Part shown: positions 57,907-64,000 of the stretch, one piece after another
Layout of the letters: each line of letters starts with the position of its first letter
How positions within the stretch are numbered: position 1 is the stretch's first letter
Assembly: GCA_947463725.1 (NCBI GenBank)
Contig: CANHRM010000002.1
Location: forward strand, 1-64,000
Direction of reading: 5' to 3'
DNA from: Actinomycetota bacterium
GTDB taxonomy: Bacteria; Actinomycetota; Actinomycetes; Nanopelagicales; Nanopelagicaceae
DNA: 64,000 nucleotides
Translations under genes and position numbers: made by a program
Notes under the pieces: generated by a model
Seen by the model: the letters and a program-made list of their open reading frames with translations, nothing else
Databases searched by the model: none
What the model was told of the DNA's origin: nothing

Positions 57907-58466
57907 TAGTTTCCTAAACCATTTGTGAAGTGCGGCGAAACCTTAATAACCGGCAAAGTTCCGTTGGCAATTGCGGATCCAAACCATTCTGATTTGCGAA
58001 TCTCTTTCATAGCAAGCTTGCGATCAGCTGTTGTGAGTCGGTCAATAAAAACTATGCCATCTAAATGATCAGTCTCGTGCTGTATCGCTCGTGCCAGCAG
58101 CTCGCTACCTTCGACTTTAATTGGATCGCCATACATATTAAAACCTTTCGCTACAACACGCATAGCACGAGGTGTTGGGTAACGTAGATCAGGAAAACTC
58201 AAACAACCTTCTTCACCATCTTGCAGCTCCTCGCTTAGGTCTAGGGTTGGATTAATCAAATGACCTAGCTCGTCGTCAACATCCCAGACGAAAACCCGAA
58301 GAGATACTCCGATTTGTGGCGCAGCTAAACCAGCTCCCGGCGCTTCAAGCATTGTCTCGGTCAGATCGGCAACCAAATTGCGCAGTTCCTTATCAAAGTC
58401 GACAACAGTTGCTGCAGGGGTAACCAGCACTGGGTCTCCGAAGAGACGGATTGGTTGAATCGACAT
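57906..58466 (-). CDS. def: Peptide deformylase
   Basis: 186 residues. The three metal motifs are GAGLAAPQIGVSLRVF, EEGCLSFPDLRYP and IQHETDHLDGIVFIDRL. It removes the formyl group from new proteins. It has a C-terminal extension of about 20 residues beyond the catalytic core. Confidence 0.96.
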   Translation of the reverse strand: MSIQPIRLFGDPVLVTPAATVVDFDKELRNLVADLTETMLEAPGAGLAAPQIGVSLRVFVWDVDDELGHLINPTLDLSEELQDGEEGCLSFPDLRYPTPRAMRVVAKGFNMYGDPIKVEGSELLARAIQHETDHLDGIVFIDRLTTADRKLAMKEIRKSEWFGSAIANGTLPVIKVSPHFTNGLGN

Positions 58467-58493
58467 AGGAGCAATCCTATCAAGAGCTAGGAG

Positions 58494-60371
58494 TTAATCG
58501 AGTGAGTAAGGATTAACTCGATAAGCCAGCAGCGATTTCTTGGAGATGGCTCGCCGTTTATTGATCTCGCGTAACAAGGAAACTAGTTCTAACTGTTCAG
58601 CCGGATCAACTAGGAGTGTGATCTTTGCACCGTCACTGGGACTCGAGATAGGACCATAAACGCGGAGAGATTTTGGAGCACGGCTTTCATTCTTTGCGCT
58701 ATCTAACGCACTCTTAAGCCGTGATAGTTCGGCTAAATCCCCCATAACTAGAACTGCACTTGAAAACGGTGGTAGTTCTAGCAAAATTCGCTGCTCTATC
58801 TCACGTTTCGTTATTGTCGCTGGATTCCAAGTAGATAGCGCACTAGTAATAGGAGTTCCATCATCGAAGACCAAGGCGATAGCGCCAGATTGACTAACTA
58901 AGGCGCTCGCTGCGAAGAAATTTGAATATGCTCGCTCTACGCCATTTGACGCACTAGAACTTAAGAATCGATCAACTTGCAGAATAATTACTGCGGAATA
59001 ACCACCATCGGCTATCGGTTCAACACCCGGCGTGGAAATCACTAACGCCGGATCACTGCTCACAGAATCACGTGGATCATTGACTGTGGATTGAATTACT
59101 GACTGATTTGGAAATGATCTGCCAATTTCTTCGGCAAATCTTTCGATTCCACGACTAGCTAAGAAAACTCTATTTTCGCCGCACCATCCGCACTTCCAGT
59201 TCTGATAAGTCTTGCTACATATAACACAGATCGGAGCGCTCTTGGCACTGATTTTACTAAGCTTTCCACCACATTCACACATTGCAACATTGCGACACTT
59301 AGAACAACTAATCGCTGTCGCATAACCCTTGGCTGGCACTAGGAAAAGAACTGGCCCGGTCAAAATTGATTTACGTATTTGCTGATAAATTTTGGTCGGA
59401 ATCAATTCGCCGTTACTACTTGATTGGGCTGTGACCGACATCTTTACTCGTTCGGCCTGATAGCCAATCTCCTTTGCCTCAATATCTATGCCTACGTCCA
59501 GGCTCGGCACATAACCAGTTAGATGGAAATTGAGATGAGAAAGTTTTGCACGTATCCAAGCGACTTCGCGAGCATTCCAGTACGGTGCTCGACGCTCATA
59601 ATAATGTTCACTATTTTCTTGATGTAAGTAAATTTCAGTCAGATTCGGGATCGGGGCAAATATGGCGCCTCGCATGCCGATTATTATGTTCGCATTTCCT
59701 AACGAAACTTCGAGGAAGTTTCGATAACGATCAGCACGTGGCAAGTTCGAATCCAGAGACTTATAGGCAATTCCAGCTGCATTTAGACCATCAGACAAGC
59801 GACATAGATCTCGTGCGGTCGGAACAATAACTAATTTAGTACCATTTACTTTGCTTGCCATTACGAGCGAAACTAGCACCGAAACTGGATCTGATTTTGG
59901 TGGTAATAAATGAAAAAGAGCGATTGACTTCGACACATTGGCAACTGGTTTAACTGATGACGTTAGGCCTTTCTCCGAACTTGCAACTCGTGGCGGGATA
60001 GCGCTACGAATCACGTCGTATGGCGAACCACCCCAAAAATTTGAAGTAAGCGAAATCAATTCAAGCGTTTCGTTACTGGCGACTGGGAACTCCCCCAGTA
60101 ATTTGTAGATTGACTTTAATTCCCTTGACTCTGAAGACAATGATGTGCGGGCAATAACGATTCCTTCAAGATGTTTATCTTTAAATGGAACTTGAACCCG
60201 TGATCCGATTTGAATTTGAGTGCTGAGTTTCTCGGGTATTAGGTATGAAAATGGCTCGGCTAAAGTTGAGATTCCCGAATCTACCCAAACTGATGCAACA
60301 GGTAAGTGATTAGCCGCTGGTCCCGATGGTTGCGGAGCACGTTGAATCTTGAGTTTTAACGGGCGCAGCAT
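58494..60371 (-). CDS. priA: Degenerate primosomal protein PriA
   Basis: 625 residues. The N-terminal DNA-binding domain (VASVWVDSGISTLAEPFSYL) and the Cys-rich zinc region (CSKCRNVAMCECGG, CVICSKTYQNWKCGWC) are intact. But Walker A (GxGKT) is absent where the helicase core should begin (FHLLPPKSDPVSVLVSLVMA), and the DEEH box is replaced by LHQENSEHYYERR. It therefore probably lacks helicase activity, as do PriA proteins of other Actinobacteria. It may still load replication proteins at stalled forks. Confidence 0.92.
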   Translation of the reverse strand: MLRPLKLKIQRAPQPSGPAANHLPVASVWVDSGISTLAEPFSYLIPEKLSTQIQIGSRVQVPFKDKHLEGIVIARTSLSSESRELKSIYKLLGEFPVASNETLELISLTSNFWGGSPYDVIRSAIPPRVASSEKGLTSSVKPVANVSKSIALFHLLPPKSDPVSVLVSLVMASKVNGTKLVIVPTARDLCRLSDGLNAAGIAYKSLDSNLPRADRYRNFLEVSLGNANIIIGMRGAIFAPIPNLTEIYLHQENSEHYYERRAPYWNAREVAWIRAKLSHLNFHLTGYVPSLDVGIDIEAKEIGYQAERVKMSVTAQSSSNGELIPTKIYQQIRKSILTGPVLFLVPAKGYATAISCSKCRNVAMCECGGKLSKISAKSAPICVICSKTYQNWKCGWCGENRVFLASRGIERFAEEIGRSFPNQSVIQSTVNDPRDSVSSDPALVISTPGVEPIADGGYSAVIILQVDRFLSSSASNGVERAYSNFFAASALVSQSGAIALVFDDGTPITSALSTWNPATITKREIEQRILLELPPFSSAVLVMGDLAELSRLKSALDSAKNESRAPKSLRVYGPISSPSDGAKITLLVDPAEQLELVSLLREINKRRAISKKSLLAYRVNPYSLD

Positions 60372-60418
60372 GATCGCAGTCTACGAGATGAACTTTGCGC
60401 CGTACGCAGAGAGGTCGT

Positions 60419-61609
60419 TTACTTGATTGCGGCTTGAAGAGCAGCAGCGCGATCGGTCTTTTCCCAAGTGAATTCGGCTAGCTCGCGACCGAAATGTCCG
60501 TAGGCGCTGGTCAGGGAATAAATCGGACGCAAAAGATCAAGATCGCGAATGATCGCAGCTGGACGAAGATCAAATACTGACAAAACAGCATCTTGAATTT
60601 TCGAAACTGGCACTTTCTCGGTTCCAAATGTTTCAATAAAAAGACCAACCGGTTGGGCTTTACCAATTGCATATGCAACTTGAACTTCACATCTTGAGGC
60701 GAGACCCGACGCGACGATATTTTTAGCAACCCATCGCATGGCGTAGGCAGCAGATCGGTCAACTTTCGAGGGATCCTTTCCGCTGAAAGCTCCGCCGCCA
60801 TGACGAGCCATGCCACCGTAAGTATCAACGATGATCTTGCGACCGGTTAGGCCAGCATCACCCATCGGTCCACCGATTACGAAACGACCAGTTGGATTAA
60901 TCAAAGTGCGTAGATCCGATTTCGGTAAATCAATATCGGCTAGGACCGGATTAATCACTAGATCAATAATCTCTGGTGTTAACTTTTTAGCCACATCGAC
61001 ATCAGCGCTATGTTGAGAAGAAATAACAATTGTGTTCAATGCAATGGCCTTATCTCCATCATATTCAATCGTTACCTGAGTTTTTCCATCTGGGCGCAAA
61101 TACGCCAACTCGCCCGATTTACGAACTGCTGATAAGCGTTGCGCCAATTTGTGAGCCAAAGAAATCGGCAACGGCATAAGCTCTTTGGTGTCTTCGCAAG
61201 CGTAGCCAAACATCAAGCCTTGATCGCCGGCACCTTGTAGGTCCAGTGGATCAACTGAAGAATCTAATCTTTTCTCGTAAGCATCATCAACGCCTTGAGC
61301 GATGTCTTGTGACTGTTGTCCGATTGAAAGTGAAACACCGCAAGAATTTCCGTCAAAACCCTTATCTGATGAATCGTAACCAATCTCTAAAACCGTATCA
61401 CGTACGATGCTCATGACATCGGCGTAACCATTCGTAGTTACTTCGCCAGCAACATGTACTTGACCAGTAGTGATTAGCGTTTCAACCGCAACGCGCGACT
61501 TAGAATCTTGACTCAGAAGCGAATCGAGAATTGCATCAGAGATTTGATCTGCGATCTTATCTGGATGACCTTCAGTGACAGATTCAGAAGTAAATAGGCG
61601 CTTTGACAT
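60419..61609 (-). CDS. metK: S-adenosylmethionine synthetase
   Basis: 396 residues. [40 protein letters not shown] and [20 protein letters not shown] are the classic motifs. It makes SAM from methionine and ATP, serving the methyltransferases here (tlyA, trmI, rsmB). Only four bases separate it from coaBC, so no SAM riboswitch is possible in between. Confidence 0.97.
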   Translation of the reverse strand: MSKRLFTSESVTEGHPDKIADQISDAILDSLLSQDSKSRVAVETLITTGQVHVAGEVTTNGYADVMSIVRDTVLEIGYDSSDKGFDGNSCGVSLSIGQQSQDIAQGVDDAYEKRLDSSVDPLDLQGAGDQGLMFGYACEDTKELMPLPISLAHKLAQRLSAVRKSGELAYLRPDGKTQVTIEYDGDKAIALNTIVISSQHSADVDVAKKLTPEIIDLVINPVLADIDLPKSDLRTLINPTGRFVIGGPMGDAGLTGRKIIVDTYGGMARHGGGAFSGKDPSKVDRSAAYAMRWVAKNIVASGLASRCEVQVAYAIGKAQPVGLFIETFGTEKVPVSKIQDAVLSVFDLRPAAIIRDLDLLRPIYSLTSAYGHFGRELAEFTWEKTDRAAALQAAIK

Positions 61610-61613
61610 TGGG

Positions 61614-62798
61614 TTAATTTAACTTATCAATGACCAGATCGAGTAATTGGCCAGCTAGTGTCGCTTTATTACCCTTACCAACTGGTATCTCTTTACCATC
61701 TGCTGTTATAAAGACACCTTGCGTTGAATCACTACCGAATATTTCACCAGTCGAGACATCATTTAGATAGATCAGATCTAAGCCTTTTGCAATCAATTTG
61801 CGATTAGCTTCTGCAATATTCAACGAAGTTTCAGCCGCAAAACCAACAATAATTTGACGCTGCTTTCGCTGTGCAATCTGGGCCACTAAATCAGGATTCT
61901 CAACTAGCGAAATCTCACGATATGAATCCTTCTTCAATTTCTCCGCGCCGACCTGCGTAGGCCGCGCATCTGCGACAGCTGCTGCCATTACTAGTAAATC
62001 AGTATTGCTGAAATGATTATCAAGTTCGATTTCTAATTCTCTCGCACTCTCAACTCGAACAACAATCGCTCCTACGGGATCAGGCAGATTTACATTGGCA
62101 CTTAAGATTGTGACATCAGCGCCTCGGTCGAGAGCTGCTTGTGCTATCGCATAACCTTGTTTGCCAGAAGATCTATTTCCGATATATCTAACCGGGTCAA
62201 TTGGTTCACGAGTGCCACCTGCGGTCACCAAGACATGCTTTCCTAGGAAATCCTGGGTCTGTGAAATTACAGAGGTTAAATAGGAAAGAATTTCAGATGT
62301 CTCGGGCAATCTACCGATACCCGTATCACTTCCAGTAAGTCGTCCAGTAGCTGGTCGCATCACGTGAAATCCGCGTTCTTGTAGCAACGCAATGTTCGCA
62401 ACTGTTGCTGGGTTATTCCACATATTTGGATGCATCGCTGGAATCAAAACCTTAATAGCGCTACTCGCAAGAACCAGATTGGTTAATAAATCATCTGCGC
62501 GACCTATTGCAATACGGGCAATTAGATCTGCAGTCGCTGGAGAAATTAAAATTAGATCGTTCTCGGCAGCCAATTTTACGTGCCGAACTTCATCAACTGA
62601 TTCCCAAACTTGAGTCGTTACTTTTTTGCCAGAAAGTGCTTCCCAAGTGGCGCTTCCGACGAAGTTAAGTGCCGAAGGCGTTGGTACAACGGTAACGTCG
62701 TAGTTGCGTTCTTGCATACGACGCAAAAGATCGCAGGACTTATAGGCCGCAATTCCACCACCTACGCCAAGAATTACTTTGCTAATTCGTTTTGGCAT
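61614..62798 (-). CDS. coaBC: Bifunctional CoaBC (PPC synthetase/decarboxylase)
   Basis: 394 residues. The FMN-dependent decarboxylase CoaC (1-185) has [20 protein letters not shown], the His in [20 protein letters not shown] and [13 protein letters not shown]. The CoaB synthetase (190-394) has [20 protein letters not shown] and the KLKKDS segment. Two steps of coenzyme A synthesis. Confidence 0.95.
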   Translation of the reverse strand: MPKRISKVILGVGGGIAAYKSCDLLRRMQERNYDVTVVPTPSALNFVGSATWEALSGKKVTTQVWESVDEVRHVKLAAENDLILISPATADLIARIAIGRADDLLTNLVLASSAIKVLIPAMHPNMWNNPATVANIALLQERGFHVMRPATGRLTGSDTGIGRLPETSEILSYLTSVISQTQDFLGKHVLVTAGGTREPIDPVRYIGNRSSGKQGYAIAQAALDRGADVTILSANVNLPDPVGAIVVRVESARELEIELDNHFSNTDLLVMAAAVADARPTQVGAEKLKKDSYREISLVENPDLVAQIAQRKQRQIIVGFAAETSLNIAEANRKLIAKGLDLIYLNDVSTGEIFGSDSTQGVFITADGKEIPVGKGNKATLAGQLLDLVIDKLN

Positions 62799-62825
62799 TT
62801 TTACAACCTCGCCTATTGGAAAAAA

Positions 62826-63074
62826 TTAAGCGGTTGGCTCGAGATTCTCGATAGTTAGTAAACCTTCATTGATTTCACGAAGGGCAATTGAAAGTGGCTT
62901 CTCGTGGACGTGGGTCTCAACTAGTGGACCAACATACTCAAGTAAACCTTCGCCCAGTTGTGAGTAATAGGCATTGATCTGACGGGCACGCTTTGCAGCG
63001 TATAGAACCAAGCTGTACTTAGAACCGGCCTTATCGAGAAGTTCGTCGATAGGTGGATTTGTAATGCCGTCCAT
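62826..63074 (-). CDS. rpoZ: RNA polymerase omega subunit
   Basis: 82 residues. [20 protein letters not shown] and [11 protein letters not shown] are the omega signature, and [16 protein letters not shown] closes it. GGAGG lies just before ATG 63074. It aids polymerase assembly. The order mIHF/gmk-rpoZ-coaBC-metK-priA is the conserved actinobacterial one. Confidence 0.94.
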   Translation of the reverse strand: MDGITNPPIDELLDKAGSKYSLVLYAAKRARQINAYYSQLGEGLLEYVGPLVETHVHEKPLSIALREINEGLLTIENLEPTA

Positions 63075-63128
63075 GTGTCCTCCAGTAGCAAGCGGTAATT
63101 CAAATGATTTCTGAAAAAATGGGGTCGA

Positions 63129-63995
63129 TCAAGAGGCCAAGGATACCAGTTCAGCCAGAACCTGGGTTACCGAGTGATTAACGATGCGATGGTCGAAGTT
63201 GGGAGCGTGAGCGAGTTCCTCCTGCGCCAATTCAAGGCGATGTGCCCGTCGTTCGGCTGAGTCAGTACCACGAGCCTCAAGTCTCGTTACCAGCTCTTCC
63301 CATGATGGCGGCTCTAGAAATACCAGTATCGCTTCTGCACTGACCTTTCGCACTTGCTCGGCACCAGCAATATCGATTTCCAACAAGACATTCTTTCCTT
63401 GTACTAAAGCATCTTCTACTTGGGCTTTAGGAGTTGCATATTTGGCGCCAGCGAATTGCGCCCATTCCAGGAAGTCACCGGCGCTTTTTCGTGCTTCGAA
63501 TTCCGAATCGGTTATAAAGAAATAGTCGATACCTTCATGTTCATTGTGACGAGGAACTCGAGTTGTCGCACTTATCGAAACATAAAAATTTGATTGCTTT
63601 CGAAGTTCTTTGGCAACAGTACTTTTGCCAACTCCCCCTGGCCCTGACAGGACTAACAATTTTCCACGTTCAATTAGAGTTGGTGTAGCAAATTCAGCTA
63701 ATAGGGCTGGTAATTGTTTAGCACCTAAACCCTGTATGCGACGCGTTGGTGAAATATTTAGTCGATCCATAACCGAACGCGCTCGTACTTTTCCAACGCC
63801 AGAAATTGATTCCAAAAGTTCGAATACTCGCATTTTCGCAACTGCTTCATCGATCTTGCTCAGTTCGAATACTTGGCTCAACGAGAACTCACTACTTTTG
63901 ATCTGAGCTTTTACTTCGGCTCGTCGTTTTCGTGACGCGGCCGCCTTGGCTAGAGCACGCGCACGATCTTCAGGCGAAAGTAGCGGTGGTTGCAT
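63129..63995 (-). CDS. mihF-gmk: mIHF-guanylate kinase fusion
   Basis: 288 residues in one open frame. Residues 1-102 match actinobacterial integration host factor mIHF: LSPEDRARALAKAAASRKRR, a helix-hairpin-helix SGVGKVRARSVMDRLN (65-80) and RRIQGLGAKQLPALLAEF. Residues ~108-288 are guanylate kinase with P-loop LSGPGGVGKSTVAKEL, SISATTRVPRHNEHEGIDYF and GKNVLLEIDIAGAEQVRK. In Mycobacterium (Rv1388/Rv1389) and Streptomyces these are two neighbouring genes. No stop separates the halves and no ATG or GTG restarts translation; an internal TTG before VLSGPGG is the only possible separate start. Confidence 0.92.
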   Translation of the reverse strand: MQPPLLSPEDRARALAKAAASRKRRAEVKAQIKSSEFSLSQVFELSKIDEAVAKMRVFELLESISGVGKVRARSVMDRLNISPTRRIQGLGAKQLPALLAEFATPTLIERGKLLVLSGPGGVGKSTVAKELRKQSNFYVSISATTRVPRHNEHEGIDYFFITDSEFEARKSAGDFLEWAQFAGAKYATPKAQVEDALVQGKNVLLEIDIAGAEQVRKVSAEAILVFLEPPSWEELVTRLEARGTDSAERRAHRLELAQEELAHAPNFDHRIVNHSVTQVLAELVSLAS

Positions 63996-64000
63996 GGGCT

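Larger units (their letters stand above)
8016..63638. repeat. Polar heptamer GGGGGAG pointing toward dif
   Basis: By eye I count GGGGGAG on the + strand at 8016, 16592, 17429, 18373, 19158 and 22516, all left of dif. On the minus strand it occurs at 29180, 40032, 47595, 51336, 53127, 56363, 60090 and 63632, all right of dif. The six-base core GGGGAG adds 10299, 12814 and 21605 on the left and 24940, 27280, 46066 and 48251 on the right, with the same polarity. No copy in the wrong direction was found. Copies in genes on the opposite strand (10299; 46066, 47595, 53127) keep the replichore polarity, so coding bias does not explain it. The copy at 18373 may also act as the garA ribosome-binding site. 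Confidence 0.75.

Overview
The window looks like a streamlined, low-to-mid GC actinobacterium, most likely a freshwater acI-type lineage (Nanopelagicales, 'Ca. Planktophila' or 'Ca. Nanopelagicus'). Actinobacterial marker genes are present (mshC for mycothiol, garA, ftsR-type MerR, pafBC, mIHF, TlyA with an S4 domain, DUF3090 and SCO1664 family genes). Codon use is A/T-rich, intergenic gaps are tiny, ATGA/TAATG overlaps and TTG/GTG starts are common, and convergent genes overlap at their tails. I see no mobile elements, CRISPR arrays or prophage.

Left part (1-23.7 kb, almost all on the + strand). The 3' end of a 5S rRNA gene and its terminator are followed by a disordered/TPR protein, an SSB-like protein, a Lys-rich protein and a 48-residue small ORF. 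Then come tlyA-nadK-recN-pyrG-ald-xerD, a DUF4282 membrane protein, a minus-strand parA/RHH pair, scpA-scpB-rluB, aroH-tyrA, a cmk-der fusion and a phosphatidyltransferase. The glycine-cleavage/GarA block follows: gcvH, garA, ftsR, bfn, a second merR and gcvP. This order closely follows Mycobacterium and Streptomyces as I remember them.

At 23753-23780, between the convergent genes gcvP and lnt, lies an excellent match to the actinobacterial dif site. The last codons and stop of lnt lie inside it. Main gene polarity flips here (+ before, - after). A G-rich heptamer, GGGGGAG, points toward this site from both sides with no exception I could find, so it is a strong candidate for the FtsK-guiding KOPS of this lineage. 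The window therefore spans the replication terminus, and the rRNA operon sits only about 24 kb from it.

Right part (23.8-64 kb, mostly - strand). One long operon-like run reads toward dif: trmI, pafB, pafC, tatA, tatC, dagK, helY, a 5'-3' exonuclease and lnt. The Pup-proteasome cassette usually found between trmI and pafB is absent. Next come a RecB-like nuclease, HAD phosphatase, metH, mshC and its companions (SCO1664 family, DUF3090, phosphomutase family), an aldo/keto reductase and an M20 hydrolase. A + strand island holds tRNA-Leu(GAG), apt, an acyltransferase, tdk and adh, followed by DUF554 (-) and then YczE-like and purine-permease genes (+). The last block has ung, an orphan ABC ATPase, serB, hisG-hisE, and a housekeeping operon: rpe, rsmB, fmt, def, priA, metK, coaBC, rpoZ and a guanylate kinase fused to an N-terminal mIHF domain.

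The best candidates for new biology are the dif/KOPS architecture, the mIHF-guanylate kinase fusion, the missing proteasome cassette, the hairpin that masks the gcvP ribosome-binding site, and the MerR-type palindromes before garA and before the second merR gene.
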